DNA of 33,888 nucleotides from CAKTOF01 sp964523945 (GCA_964523945.1 CAZGBU010000008.1:1-33888), one strand, 5' to 3'. Numbered from the stretch's first letter, positions 6,645 to 15,788 are shown. Notes: generated by a model not told the origin, from the sequence alone. Program-made: numbers and translations.

Positions 6645-7442
6645 ATGCCCGATTATTTTGCGCATGAAGTGTTCGGCAAGATGGTGCTCGAACGGCTGCG
6701 CGCCCCGCTGCGCGACCGGATTGAGCAGGAGAAGCTCGCATACTTCTGCGGGCAGTATGGCCCGGACCCAATGTTTTTCCTGCCGGGGCCGGCGCGGGAC
6801 GAGGCGCGCAGGATGCACCGGCAGCCGTGTGCTGTCCCGGCTGGGCGGCTCGCGCGCGCCGTGCGGGCGGGCGTGCCGGAGACGGCAGGCTATCTGGCGG
6901 GGTTCCTGTGCCACTATCTGCTTGACACGACCTGCCATCCGTACATTCTCCAGCAGGCTGCGGAGCAGCCGCTCAACCACACTGCGATCGAAACGGAGTT
7001 TGACCGTTTTCTTCTCACCCGCTTTGGCTACCGGACCAACCACGACACGCCGATGGTGCCGGCACATCTGCCGCCGGCGGTGCGGCAGGCTGCGGCGGAA
7101 GCCTATGTTGTTGCGGACGCAGTGCATTATCAGCGCGCCTATCGATCGTTCACGATGGTCTGCCGGACGCTGGCGCGGCTGCAGGGTACGCCGGCGCGGC
7201 CGGCGTTGGCTGCGCTCAGCCGTCTGCCGGGGCTTGCGCCAGTCCGGGGCTGCGTCTCCGGCCGTGAGCCGGATCCGGCTGCAGAGCCGACCAGCCGCGG
7301 GCTGCTCGCACTGCTCGAGGGAGCGGCACCGGATGCCGCGGCGCACATCGGCGCTTTTTTTGATGCGCTTGCCCACGGCGGCGAACCGGAACGGGATGCG
7401 GTCTGGCAGCGCGATTTCTTCGGGAATCCTGCGACCCCATAA
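6645..7442 (+). CDS. Zinc-dependent phospholipase C-like family protein
   Basis: The product has 265 aa from ATG 6645, with AGGAGG 7 nt upstream; upstream in-frame starts lack a ribosome site. Features of the Zn_dep_PLPC family are MPDYFAHEVFGKMVLERL at the N-terminus, FCGQYGPDPMFF (G-x-x-x-PD) at about 34-45, GYLAGFLCHYLLDTTCHPYI at about 83-102 with the H-x3-D-x3-HP metal-site pattern, and a second His/Glu-containing stretch (NHTAIETEFDRFL). The classical secreted enzyme cuts phosphatidylcholine, but clostridial relatives like this one have no signal peptide and are of unknown substrate; this one also starts directly with the domain. It stands alone between an extended -10 promoter and a strong terminator. 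Confidence 0.8.
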   Translation: MPDYFAHEVFGKMVLERLRAPLRDRIEQEKLAYFCGQYGPDPMFFLPGPARDEARRMHRQPCAVPAGRLARAVRAGVPETAGYLAGFLCHYLLDTTCHPYILQQAAEQPLNHTAIETEFDRFLLTRFGYRTNHDTPMVPAHLPPAVRQAAAEAYVVADAVHYQRAYRSFTMVCRTLARLQGTPARPALAALSRLPGLAPVRGCVSGREPDPAAEPTSRGLLALLEGAAPDAAAHIGAFFDALAHGGEPERDAVWQRDFFGNPATP

Positions 7443-7477
7443 AAAAGCTCCTCTGGCGCAGCCAGAGGAGCTTTTTT
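7441..7477. terminator. Bidirectional terminator
   Basis: A 17-bp perfect stem (AAAAAAGCTCCTCTGGC with its complement) around a GCA loop sits between two convergent genes. It carries a T-run on both strands and overlaps the stop codons of both neighbours. Confidence 0.93.
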
Positions 7478-7682
7478 ATCCGCAGCAACCGCCGCACGCA
7501 GCGCCGTGCGGACAGTCCGGCTCGCTGGATTTGACGCGGATTGCGACGGCGCCGAAGCGCTGGCGCAGATCGTTCGAGCCGCAGTCGGGGCAGGCGGCGC
7601 GGCGCGCCTCCCGGTCGGCAATCGAACAGAGCAGCTCAAACTGTTTGCCACAGGACTCGCATTCAAATTTGTATAAGGGCAT
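7476..7682 (-). CDS. FmdB-type zinc-ribbon protein
   Basis: This small protein has 68 aa. MPLYKFECESCGKQFELL begins the FmdB/CxxC_CxxC_SSSS zinc-ribbon family, with C8-x2-C11 and C31-x2-C34 as the four metal ligands. The tail PDCPHGAACGGCCG is rich in Cys, which is common in this family and could bind another metal. The start ATG at 7682 has a GAGG site 8 nt upstream. It follows the PucR-type gene by only 5 nt and is probably co-transcribed. Family members are often named as putative regulators but their role is not established. Confidence 0.85.
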   Translation of the reverse strand: MPLYKFECESCGKQFELLCSIADREARRAACPDCGSNDLRQRFGAVAIRVKSSEPDCPHGAACGGCCG

Positions 7683-7687
7683 GTCAT

Positions 7688-8917
7688 TCACCTCGTTTCC
7701 GCCGGCGAGGGCAGCGCCGGGCCAAAATACCGTTCCCGGTCGACATATTCCAGAATGCTGATCGAGTGCATCAGTCGGCGCACACAGGCGGGATCGGACC
7801 AGTCCAGTCCCAGCACATCGGCAATTTTCCCCAGCCGAAATGTCACGGTGTTCTTGTGGACACCGAGCCGTTCGGCGGCGGCCTTGACGCTGCGGCCGCA
7901 GGTCAGATAGCAGTAGAGCGTCTGCATCAGACCGCCGCTGGCATGGCTGTCCTCCGCAGCGAATTCCAGCAGGTCCGGCATACAGTAGCGCAGCACGTCC
8001 TCGGTCTGCGAGACACGGCGCACAAATACATATGGCAGACAGGCGTCGTAATCGTACAGAAACTGTGACGGCCACAGCCGCGCGCCGATGTCGCAGGCCG
8101 CCGTGGCCTGCTCATATGCCCCGGCCAGACCGGCCAGGGAGCCGAACGGCCGGCTGATACCGCACGCAGCGTGCAGCGTGGAGAAATACAGCGCAATCTG
8201 CACGCGCTCCTCGTCCGTCATCGGATGCGCGAGCGAGAGAATCATAACAGCGTGGTTGTCATAGGAGGTATAGCGGTCGTCCGGCCCGCACAGCAGCGAC
8301 GAGACGATGGTCTGCAGATCGCAGCTGCTCGCGAGAAGGTTGACGCACAGCACATAGAGCACCTTGCCCGGCTGCCAGCCCAGCAGCGAGGTCTTGACCT
8401 GCAGCGTTTCAGGGGAGAGCGTGTGGCCGGAGAGCAGATAGTGCAGAAATGTGTCGGTCGCGGTGCGCTGCGCGCTGTCGACACTCAAATGCTGGTAGAG
8501 CTCGAGCGCCAGCCGCGGTGCGATCAGGTCGACGACGGTCAGGTCGTCGTCGGTAAACGGGCGGAAATAGGCGCTCGCCTGCAGGTGCCCCACGGCGATG
8601 CCGTTGACAAGCAGCCCACGCGTGAGCAGCTGCAGACCATGGAACTCTTCAAACGCCGCTCTGGGCTGCGAGTAGATCCTGCGGATGGAACGGATCCAGT
8701 TCAGATCCTTTGACAGGTCGCGCGAGGTCTTGCGGTCGACCTGGAGCTCGGTAAAGTATTGATCTGCGACCGGGACGTCGGTGCAGGCGACAATGTTTTC
8801 GTTGACATCAAAGAGCACCATCGGGTTGCCGATCAGCTCCATCGAGCAGTCGGCCAGCTCTTGAAAGCCGGACGCCCGCTGAAAGCGGACGAGCGAGTGC
8901 AAAACGGATGCGTCCAC
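7688..8917 (-). CDS. PucR/CdaR-family transcriptional regulator
   Basis: The product has 409 aa from a GTG at 8917 with GGAGGG 6 nt upstream; an upstream ATG at 8983 lies inside the leader hairpin and has no ribosome site. The N-terminal part (NPMVLFDVNENIVACTDVPVADQYFTELQ) resembles a PAS/GAF-type sensing domain, the middle a CdaR GGDEF-like domain, and the C-terminus (LLEFAAEDSHASGGLMQTLYCYLTCGRSVKAAAERLGVHKNTVTFRLGKIADVLGLDW) is the HTH_30 DNA-binding domain of PucR/CdaR proteins. These regulators commonly control amino-acid, purine or sugar-acid use from neighbouring genes. The adjacent peptide-binding protein and esterase on the same strand are possible targets. Confidence 0.88.
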   Translation of the reverse strand: MDASVLHSLVRFQRASGFQELADCSMELIGNPMVLFDVNENIVACTDVPVADQYFTELQVDRKTSRDLSKDLNWIRSIRRIYSQPRAAFEEFHGLQLLTRGLLVNGIAVGHLQASAYFRPFTDDDLTVVDLIAPRLALELYQHLSVDSAQRTATDTFLHYLLSGHTLSPETLQVKTSLLGWQPGKVLYVLCVNLLASSCDLQTIVSSLLCGPDDRYTSYDNHAVMILSLAHPMTDEERVQIALYFSTLHAACGISRPFGSLAGLAGAYEQATAACDIGARLWPSQFLYDYDACLPYVFVRRVSQTEDVLRYCMPDLLEFAAEDSHASGGLMQTLYCYLTCGRSVKAAAERLGVHKNTVTFRLGKIADVLGLDWSDPACVRRLMHSISILEYVDRERYFGPALPSPAETR

Positions 8918-8951
8918 TACAATCCCTCCAGTCAAAAGCCCAGGATAGACG

Positions 8952-8983
8952 GTGCGCCGATCCGCTCCGGCGGATCGGCGCAC
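8952..8983. other. 13-bp hairpin in the leader of the PucR-type gene
   Basis: GTGCGCCGATCCG pairs perfectly with CGGATCGGCGCAC around a 6-nt loop. It lies after the binding-protein stop and inside the predicted 5' leader of the regulator gene. No T-run follows on the minus strand, so it may be a weak terminator, an operator or an mRNA structure. Confidence 0.55.
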
Positions 8984-8987
8984 TGCT

Positions 8988-9016
8988 ATTTTAGCACAGT
9001 TTTTCCGGGGTGTCGA
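8988..9016 (-). promoter_or_regulatory. Promoter of the PucR-type regulator gene
   Basis: On the minus strand TCGACA (9016-9011) and TAAAAT (8993-8988), each 5 of 6, are 17 bp apart, with an upstream TG making an extended -10. The -10 lies inside a TGCTA/TAGCA palindrome (8984-8996). Confidence 0.6.
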
Positions 9017-9019
9017 GCC

Positions 9020-10648
9020 TCAGGCGAATGTAATGTAGGTCACAACCGGGCGGCCCGGGTTGGTAAAGCAGACTGACGCGATCTTTTCACTGTTCCAGGC
9101 GGTGCAGCGGGTGGCCTCGCAGATCGGGAGAATGCGATAATTCTCATAGTTCCACATCTGCATGTTCTGATACGCTTCGGCGCGCACCTCGGGGTCGACA
9201 GCGTACAGGCCCTCGTAGAAGTACTCGTTGAATTCCGGATCGGTAATGCGGGCGGCCGTCAGCGTCGAGCCCTCGTAATAGAAGCTTGTCGAGGCGAACG
9301 GGTCGCCCGTGGCGTTGGATTCGCCGCCAGAGTCGATGGTCAGGTCGGTTTCGCCGGCGATCCACATTGGGATCTGCGTGCCCAGATCATACGACTCGAT
9401 GTTGACGGTGATGCCGATCTGCGCCAGGCAGGCCTGGACGGCGGTGGCAAAGTCAACCGATCCAAGATTGACGATCGCGCGCACGGCAAACCCGTCGGCA
9501 TAGCCGGCCTCAGCCATCAGTTCATTGGCCCGGTCGATGTCCTGCTCGTAGCGGTCACAGGAATAGTGGTAGGTGACAGAGTTCGGCAGCATGGAGTCGG
9601 CCGGCTCCCACAGAACCCCCATGGCGGCTTCCGCGATGGCGTCGCAGTCGAGCGCGAGCGCCACAGCCTCGCGGACGCGGATGTCGTCCCAGTACTCGCA
9701 GTATTCGCACAGGCCAATGACCATATTGATACGCATGCCCTGCAGCTGATAGGTCAATGCCGCGTTGGCTTCTTCACCGTTCATCATGCGCTCGGCGTCG
9801 ACCGAGGCAATGTTGTAGGCCAGGTCAATCGCACCCTGTTCCAGATCGATGAACATCGTGCTGGTCTCAGTGTAGTACCGATAAGTGACGGCCTCGCATT
9901 CGGGCAGCTCGCCCCAGTATTGATCGGTGTCCTTGCGGACAAAGGAGGTCTGCGAGCCGTCGATGTTTTCCGTGCAGATATACGCGCCGGTACCGTTCGG
10001 ATTGCTGTACCAGTCATCGCCGGTGGCCTAGGTCGCCCACTCCTCGGAGAAGATGAAGAACTGCGTCAGACCGGAGACAGCCGGGCCGTAGAGCTCTGTG
10101 AACTTCAGCACGACGACGTTGTCGCCCTCGGTGTAGCAGCCGGGCAGGTCGTAGGCGCTGAACGATTCGGCCATGGTCGTCTCGGTCGCCCAGTAGTTCA
10201 GGCTGTAGAGCACGTCGGAGGCAACGAGCGTTTGGCCCTCGGTGAACTTCACGCCGTCGCGCAGCGTGAGCCGGAGCGTGTAGTCGTCCGTATACTCCCA
10301 TTCGGTGGCCAGCCCCGGGACGATCTCGTTGTTTTCGTCGTACATCACCAGCGTGTCGAAGACCATCGAGGCGTAGGGATTGACGGCGCCCATCGACGAG
10401 AGGAACGACGCGGGAGCGGTCGTCGTGCCGATGGTCAGCGTGCGGTCAACCGGCGTGTCGGCTTCGTCTCCGCTGTCCTCGCCAGGTGCGCCGGTCTCGC
10501 CGGCAGTGTTGTCGCCGGGCTGCGAATCGCCGGCGTTGTCGGATGCAGGATTGCCCGTTGTGGTGTCGTCATCGCCGGCGCAGGCGCACAGGCTGAACAC
10601 CGCCAGCAGCGCAAGCAGCAGCGCGGTCAGTTTTTGCAGCTTTTTCAT
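9020..10648 (-). pseudogene. ABC peptide-binding lipoprotein (SBP family 5) interrupted by an in-frame TAG
   Basis: The frame starts at ATG 10648 (AGGAG upstream) with MKKLQKLTALLLALLAVFSLCAC, a lipoprotein signal with lipobox LCA-C at Cys23. An acidic Gly/Asp/Thr-rich linker follows, then an oligopeptide/nickel binding-protein fold: RTLTIGTTTAPASFL, VPGLATEWEYTDDYTLRLTLRDGVKFTEGQTLVASDVLYSLN, then VREAVALALDCDAIAEAAMG and VNLGSVDFATAVQACLAQIGITVNIE. A TAG at 10030-10028 splits the coding frame after SEEWAT; translation continues in the same frame (ATGDDWYSNPNGTGAY) to TGA at 9020, total 541 sense codons. Only this point change separates it from an intact gene. It follows the esterase gene by 38 bp with no room for a strong promoter, and no permease or ATPase genes are adjacent. 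Confidence 0.88.
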
Positions 10649-10686
10649 CGGGATGCTCCTTTCTTTCTTCCGCAAAGTGCGGGTGG

Positions 10687-11577
10687 TTACGCATTCAGGT
10701 CGAGTATGTCGTTGACAAAGTCCGTGATCTGCCGCATGGCGGCAGTGGCCTCCGGGAACTGGCCGTAATAGAGCGCGTAGGTGTGCTCCATCCCCTTGCC
10801 GAAGCGGAAGGTGAGGTCGACGTCGGCCTTGCACAGCGGGTAGACGAGGCGTACGACGCTTGCGCCGAGGCTTTCGGCGCTGCCCGCCTGCAGCAGCGTC
10901 GGCGGGAAGCCGGTGAAGTCCGCATACACCGGGGAGAGCAGCGGATCATGGATATCGGCACCCGGCTCGGTGTAAATGGAAAAGACGTCGTTGCCGACCT
11001 TGGAGAACATGTCCTCACAGAATAGTTCCTCATTGGCGTAGTCGGCAGAGCCCGGGGGCGAGGAGCACCAGAGACCGGCCGGCAGCGCAACACCCTCGTC
11101 GCGCAGACGCAGCGTCGTCGTCAGCGTCAGTACTGCGCCGGCTGATTCGCCGCCGACAAAGATCATTTCATAGCCCAGCTCGCGCAGGCCCTTATAGAAA
11201 TTGACGCAGTCGTCGAGCATTGCGGGGTGGCGGTATTTCGGCGCAAGCCGGTAGTCGACCGAGTAGCACGCAAGACCGGTTTCGCGGCTCAGGTGCTGCA
11301 GCAAATCGAGCGAGTCCATGGCCGAGCCGATGGTGAAGCCGCCGCCGTGGATGTGCATCATGCAGCACTTTTCACGCACACCGGGGCGCGTCAGATACAG
11401 TCCACGCACGCCGCCGACGGTCACTTCGCCGCCGGAATAGCCCGCCGGCAGTTCCGGCACGGGCGCGCGGAAATCATCCGGCAGGGTCGGAGGCCCGGCC
11501 GACAGGTCGGGCATGTTGGAAATCAGCCGGTCTTCATAGGACCGGCGCTGAAATTCCTGATAGGCAAAGCTGGGCAT
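10687..11577 (-). CDS. Alpha/beta hydrolase, hormone-sensitive-lipase-type esterase
   Basis: The product has 296 aa from ATG 11577, with AGGAGG upstream. It shows the oxyanion motif HGGGF (77-81), the YRLAPKYRHPA segment typical of the HSL (alpha/beta hydrolase-3) family, and the nucleophile elbow GESAG with Ser145. A Glu in AGSAESLG near 235 sits where the acid belongs, and GMEHTY near 265 supplies the His. No signal peptide is visible, so it is expected to hydrolyse short acyl esters in the cytoplasm; the substrate cannot be told. It is the first gene of a transcript that continues into the peptide-binding lipoprotein gene. Confidence 0.88.
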   Translation of the reverse strand: MPSFAYQEFQRRSYEDRLISNMPDLSAGPPTLPDDFRAPVPELPAGYSGGEVTVGGVRGLYLTRPGVREKCCMMHIHGGGFTIGSAMDSLDLLQHLSRETGLACYSVDYRLAPKYRHPAMLDDCVNFYKGLRELGYEMIFVGGESAGAVLTLTTTLRLRDEGVALPAGLWCSSPPGSADYANEELFCEDMFSKVGNDVFSIYTEPGADIHDPLLSPVYADFTGFPPTLLQAGSAESLGASVVRLVYPLCKADVDLTFRFGKGMEHTYALYYGQFPEATAAMRQITDFVNDILDLNA

Positions 11578-11619
11578 CGTGAAAACCTCCTGTTGGCATA
11601 GATGTCGCCTGATAGACAC

Positions 11620-11648
11620 AGTATAGCGCTGCACTGTTGTGTTGTCAT
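11620..11648 (-). promoter_or_regulatory. Promoter of the esterase / binding-protein unit
   Basis: On the minus strand ATGACA (11648-11643) and TATACT (11625-11620), 5 of 6 each, are separated by 17 bp. A second possible pair, TTGCTT and TACAAT, lies just upstream. Confidence 0.65.
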
Positions 11649-11704
11649 TGTACAAATATACGTCAAATGAAGCAATTTATTGTTCCATAACACAAAATAG
11701 ATGT

Positions 11705-11748
11705 AAAAAAGCAGACAAAGCTAAAGCAATTTGCTTCAGCTTTGTCTG
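11705..11748 (-). terminator. Terminator of the phosphoketolase gene
   Basis: CAGACAAAGCT..TTGCTT pairs with its near-perfect complement over about 17 bp. On the minus strand CTTTTTTAC follows. It lies 23 bp after the xfp stop. Confidence 0.88.
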
Positions 11749-11770
11749 AACTGCCCAATTTCGGGCGGGG

Positions 11771-14206
11771 TTATTCCACGCCCTGGCCGTCGTTCCACTT
11801 CCAGTTGCGGATCTCCGGCAGGTCCTCGCCGTATTCGGCGATGTACTGCTTGTGTTCGACGAGCTTGTCTTTCATCTTCTGTACCAGGAACGCGCCGCGG
11901 TTGCCAAGCTGCGGCAGGCGCTGCACCGTGTCGATCACCAGATGGAACCGGTCGATGTCGTTCTGCACGCGCATGTCGAACGGTGTGGTGATCGTGCCCT
12001 CCTCCTTATAGCCCCGGACGTGCAGGTTCTTGTTGTACCGGCGGTAGGTCAGCTCATGCACAAGCGTCGGATAGCCGTGAAATGCAAAGATGATCGGCTT
12101 GTCGCGCGTGAAGAGCATGTCGTAGTCCTCGTCGGTCAGACCGTGCGGATGCTCGGTGTGCGGCTGGAGCTTCATCAGATCGACGACGTTGATGACGCGC
12201 AGCTTCAGTTCCGGCAGATACCGGCGCAGGATTGTGACGGCGGCGAGCGTTTCGAGCGTCGGCGTGTCGCCGCAGCAGGCAAGCACCGCATCCGGCTCGG
12301 CATTTTCGTCGTTCGAGGCCCACTGCCAGATGCCAATGCCCTGCGTGCAGTGGCGCACCGCCTGTTCCATCGTCAGCCACTGCGGCCGCGGATGCTTTGA
12401 GGTGACCATCACATTGACATAGTTGCGGCTTTTGATGCAGTGGTCAAACACACTGAGCAGGCAGTTGGCGTCCGGCGGCAGGTACAGCCGCACGACATCC
12501 GCTTTTTTGTTGGCCACATGGTCGAGGAAGCCGGGGTCCTGATGTGTAAAGCCGTTGTGATCCTGTTGCCAGACGTTCGATGAGAGTACATAGTTCAGTG
12601 ACGCGATGTCCTGCCGCCACGGCAGCTGCGCACAGACCTTGAGCCACTTTGCGTGCTGGGCGAACATCGAGTCGACAATGCGGATAAACGCCTCGTAGCT
12701 GTTGAAGAAGCCATGGCGGCCGGTGAGCAGATAGCCTTCCAGCCAGCCCTGGCACATGTGCTCGGAGAGCATGCCATCCATGATCCGACCGTCCGGATCC
12801 AGGTTTTCGTCGCGGTCGGTGCGCTCGGCGTTCCAGCGGCGGTCAGACTGTTCGAATACGCTCGTCAGCCGGTTTGACGCGGTCTCATCCGGGCCGAATA
12901 CGCGGAAATTGCGCGCATCCTGGTTGAGCTTGAGCACATCGCGGACATATTTGCCCAGCTCGATCATGTCCTGCGCCTCGACCGCGCCGGGCGCGGGGAC
13001 GGCGACGGCGTAGTCCCGGAAGTCCGGTGTGCGCAGGTCGCGCAGGAGCCGGCCGCCATTCGCGTGCGGATTGGCACCCATGCGCCGGTCGCCCTGCGGA
13101 GCGAGTGCGCGCAGCTCCGGCCGGAGCGCACCGGTTTCGTCGAACAGTTCCTCGGGTCGGTAGCTGCGCAGCCACGCCTCAAGCTGGGCGATGTGCTCCG
13201 GATGCTGATCGTCGATCGAGATCGGCACCTGATGCGCGCGGAATGATCCCTCGACCTGCTTCCCATCAACCTGCTTCGGGCCGGTCCAGCCCTTTGGCGA
13301 GCGGAACACGATCATCGGCCAGCGCGGACGCGTCGGGTCGCCGGTACTGCGCGCAAGCGACTGGATGCGGCGGATTTCGCGGATTGCCCACTCGAGCGCC
13401 GCCGCCATTGTCTGATGCATGCGCGCCGGCTCATCACCTTCAACGAAGCGCGGCTCCCATCCGCAGCCGCGGAAGAACATTTCGACTTCCTCGTGTGAGA
13501 TGCGTGAGAAGATGGTCGGGTTGGCGATTTTAAATGCGTTCAGATGCAGGATGGGCAGCACCGCGCCGTCGGTGATTGGGTTGAGGAATTTATTCGAGTG
13601 CCATGCAGTGGCGAGCGGGCCGGTCTCGGCCTCGCCGTCGCCGACAACGCAGGCGGCGATCAGATCGGGATTGTCCATCACTGCGCCGAACGCATGCGCG
13701 AGGGAATAGCCCAGTTCGCCGCCTTCGTTGATCGAGCCGGGTGTCTCAGGGGCGACGTGGCTGGAAATGCCGCCAGGGAACGAGAACTGCTTGAACAGCC
13801 GTTTCATGCCGGCTTCGTCCTGACTGATATTGGGGTAGACCTCGCTGTACGAGCCGTCGAGATAATCCTGTGCGACCATCGCATTGCCGCCGTGCCCCGG
13901 CCCGGACAGATAGATCATGTTCAGATCAAACTTTCGGATCACGCGGTTGAGGTGGGTGTAGATGAAGTTCTGCCCCGGCACTGTGCCCCAGTGGCCGACA
14001 ATGTTCTTTTTCAGATGCGCGCGCGTGAGCGGCTCGCGCAGCAGCGGATTGTCCAGCAGGTAGAGCTGCCCGGCCGCCAGATAATTGCTTGCGCGCCACC
14101 AGGCGTCGAGCTTTTCCAGTTCGTCGTGTGTCAGCGGTTCTTTCTTCGACATCCGCGCATTGGACTTAGAAGAAAACTTAATGTCGGTTTGATTGGCTTG
14201 ACTCAT
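11771..14206 (-). CDS. xfp: Xylulose-5-phosphate/fructose-6-phosphate phosphoketolase
   Basis: The product has 811 aa, close to the usual 790-830. Family features are LDAWWRASNYLAAGQLYLLDNPLLREPL near the start, GHWGTVPGQNFIYTHLNRVI, GPGHGGNAMVAQDYLDGSYSEVYP, the thiamine diphosphate motif GDGEAETGPLATAWHSNKF, and SNVWQQDHNGFTHQDPGFLDHV plus FAFHGYPTLVHELTYRR in the C-terminal half. With phosphate and TPP it splits xylulose-5-P to acetyl-P and glyceraldehyde-3-P, or fructose-6-P to acetyl-P and erythrose-4-P. The start at 14206 is the more likely of two nearby ATGs, but its AAAGGA site is rather far upstream. It is a monocistronic unit with its own promoter and terminator. Confidence 0.97.
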   Translation of the reverse strand: MSQANQTDIKFSSKSNARMSKKEPLTHDELEKLDAWWRASNYLAAGQLYLLDNPLLREPLTRAHLKKNIVGHWGTVPGQNFIYTHLNRVIRKFDLNMIYLSGPGHGGNAMVAQDYLDGSYSEVYPNISQDEAGMKRLFKQFSFPGGISSHVAPETPGSINEGGELGYSLAHAFGAVMDNPDLIAACVVGDGEAETGPLATAWHSNKFLNPITDGAVLPILHLNAFKIANPTIFSRISHEEVEMFFRGCGWEPRFVEGDEPARMHQTMAAALEWAIREIRRIQSLARSTGDPTRPRWPMIVFRSPKGWTGPKQVDGKQVEGSFRAHQVPISIDDQHPEHIAQLEAWLRSYRPEELFDETGALRPELRALAPQGDRRMGANPHANGGRLLRDLRTPDFRDYAVAVPAPGAVEAQDMIELGKYVRDVLKLNQDARNFRVFGPDETASNRLTSVFEQSDRRWNAERTDRDENLDPDGRIMDGMLSEHMCQGWLEGYLLTGRHGFFNSYEAFIRIVDSMFAQHAKWLKVCAQLPWRQDIASLNYVLSSNVWQQDHNGFTHQDPGFLDHVANKKADVVRLYLPPDANCLLSVFDHCIKSRNYVNVMVTSKHPRPQWLTMEQAVRHCTQGIGIWQWASNDENAEPDAVLACCGDTPTLETLAAVTILRRYLPELKLRVINVVDLMKLQPHTEHPHGLTDEDYDMLFTRDKPIIFAFHGYPTLVHELTYRRYNKNLHVRGYKEEGTITTPFDMRVQNDIDRFHLVIDTVQRLPQLGNRGAFLVQKMKDKLVEHKQYIAEYGEDLPEIRNWKWNDGQGVE

Positions 14207-14238
14207 TTGCTCTGCACCATCCTTTCTTGACTTTCTAA

Positions 14239-14266
14239 ATTATATCATATTTAAATTGGAAATCAA
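14239..14266 (-). promoter_or_regulatory. Promoter of xfp
   Basis: A perfect TATAAT (14244-14239) on the minus strand has TTGATT (14266-14261) 16 bp upstream. The surrounding 14230-14340 is strongly AT-rich, as expected for a strong promoter. Confidence 0.7.
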
Positions 14267-14343
14267 TGCGATTTATATAGCTTTTAAAAGAACTTATCAT
14301 GCATTTTTCAAATTAGATTCAATATAAAATGGATATATAACAA

Positions 14344-14374
14344 ATGGGGGGCGGCCGCAAAGCGGCCGTCCCCC
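14344..14374 (-). terminator. Terminator of the MATE gene and probable end of the aromatic operon
   Basis: A 15-bp stem with one G-T pair around an AAA loop is followed on the minus strand by ATTTGTTATAT. It lies 14 bp after the MATE stop. Confidence 0.8.
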
Positions 14375-14388
14375 ATCAAAAACCGATT

Positions 14389-15756
14389 TTAATCTGGCAA
14401 TTCATCGCGCGTCAGCTCATGCACCCAGCGGTAGCGGTTGCACTTGATCGCGTTTGGAATACATTTGAGCACCTGATCTGCCTTGAGAAAGCAGAATGTC
14501 ACCAGCGGCGGCCACTCAAAGACGAACGCGCTGAGCGCTGCGGTCGGGATCGTGAACAGCCACATAAACAGGTTGTCACAGATGGCGGTGTATTTCGTGT
14601 CGCCGCCGCCGGCGATGATGCCGCCCTCAACCGGCCACTCATAGCACGAACCGAGCGTTGCGACCGTCAGCACCGTCAAAAACTGCAGTGCCAGCGTGCG
14701 CGTTTCTTCCGTCACGTTGTAGAACGAGACGATTGTGTGCCGCAGCGAGAACAGGATTGCCGCCGAGAGGACACCGAGGATCACAAAAATGGCCTGCAGC
14801 GTGCGCGTATACGGACGGATCCGGTCGAGCCGCTTCTCGCCAATGGTGCGGCCGATGGTGATCGAGGCCGCGTTGGCCGAAGCCATGCCGAACACGGCGC
14901 AGACCTGAGAGACAATGCTTGCGATCGAGTTTGCGGCGATGGCCGGGCCGCTGACATGGCCGAGAATGGCGGTCTGCGCCGCCTGGCCGACGCCCCACAG
15001 CGCGCCGCTGATCATCACCGGCGCGGCGACACGGATGTAGTCGCCCCAGTAGCCAAAATCGATGCGCAGCAGGTCGCGTGCTTTCATGCGCAGCTTTTTA
15101 TCAATGCACAGCACATATACCAGAATGATCGCCAGCTCCGCGCAGCGGCTGATCAGCGTGGCGATGGCCGCACCGCGGATGCCAAGCTCCGGAAAGCCAA
15201 AATTGCCGTAGATCAGGCAGTAGTTCAGGCAGAGGTTGATCAGGATGGTTGTGCAGGACATGACGGTTCCGATGAACGCCGTCTCCACCGACTGGAGTGA
15301 GTACATCAGCGAATTTGACAGCGAGAAAATCAGATATGTCCAGCACATGATGCGCAGGTACTGTATACCCTCTTCGATGATGGCCGCATCGTCTGTGAAC
15401 AGGCCAAGGATCTGATACGGCGCGAGCAGCGACACCAGGAAGAACAGAAAGCCGATGCACATGCTGATCTTGATCCCGAGCGAGATGATGCGGCGGATCG
15501 GCTCGGTCTGCCCTTTGCCCCAGTACTGCGAGGCAAGTACGACGATGCCGGTTCCGGTGCCGGCGGCGATCTGCTGGAGCATGAACTGAAGCTGGTTGAC
15601 CAGCGTCGCGCCGGACAGCGACAGTTCGGTGTATTTGCCGAGCATGATGTTGTCGACGAGATTGACGGTCAGCGCGGCAAGGCTCTGCAGCGCGATGATG
15701 AACAGCAGCGGGAAAAATCGGCGATAAAAGCTTTTCTCCCGGACAAAGATCTGCAT
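14389..15756 (-). CDS. MATE-family efflux transporter
   Basis: The product has 455 aa and about twelve hydrophobic segments in two similar halves. MATE features are LAALTVNLVDNIMLGKYTELSLSGATLVNQLQFMLQQIAAGTGTGIVVLASQYWGKG in the first half and ISGALWGVGQAAQTAILGHVSGPAIAANSIASIVSQVCAVFGMASANAASITIGRTIGEKRLD in the second. It exports a small, often cationic, compound using a Na+ or H+ gradient; the substrate cannot be inferred. The C-terminus ends with a short basic tail that includes KCIPNAIKCNRYRWVHELT, as in many clostridial members. It begins 32 bp after the tcdA stop, so it may be the last gene of the aromatic transcript. Confidence 0.93.
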   Translation of the reverse strand: MQIFVREKSFYRRFFPLLFIIALQSLAALTVNLVDNIMLGKYTELSLSGATLVNQLQFMLQQIAAGTGTGIVVLASQYWGKGQTEPIRRIISLGIKISMCIGFLFFLVSLLAPYQILGLFTDDAAIIEEGIQYLRIMCWTYLIFSLSNSLMYSLQSVETAFIGTVMSCTTILINLCLNYCLIYGNFGFPELGIRGAAIATLISRCAELAIILVYVLCIDKKLRMKARDLLRIDFGYWGDYIRVAAPVMISGALWGVGQAAQTAILGHVSGPAIAANSIASIVSQVCAVFGMASANAASITIGRTIGEKRLDRIRPYTRTLQAIFVILGVLSAAILFSLRHTIVSFYNVTEETRTLALQFLTVLTVATLGSCYEWPVEGGIIAGGGDTKYTAICDNLFMWLFTIPTAALSAFVFEWPPLVTFCFLKADQVLKCIPNAIKCNRYRWVHELTRDELPD

Positions 15757-15788
15757 GGCAGCGGTTTCCTTTCTCTTTTCTGATGCGT

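Noticed and set aside
8918..8983. A longer PucR-type protein starting at ATG 8983.
   Set aside because: That ATG lies inside a 13-bp hairpin without a ribosome site, while the GTG at 8917 has GGAGGG at the right distance.
10028..10030. TAG recoded as a sense codon in this organism.
   Set aside because: tcdA ends with TAG where the family normally ends, and the other interior TAG (6250-6252) sits in an obvious pseudogene.
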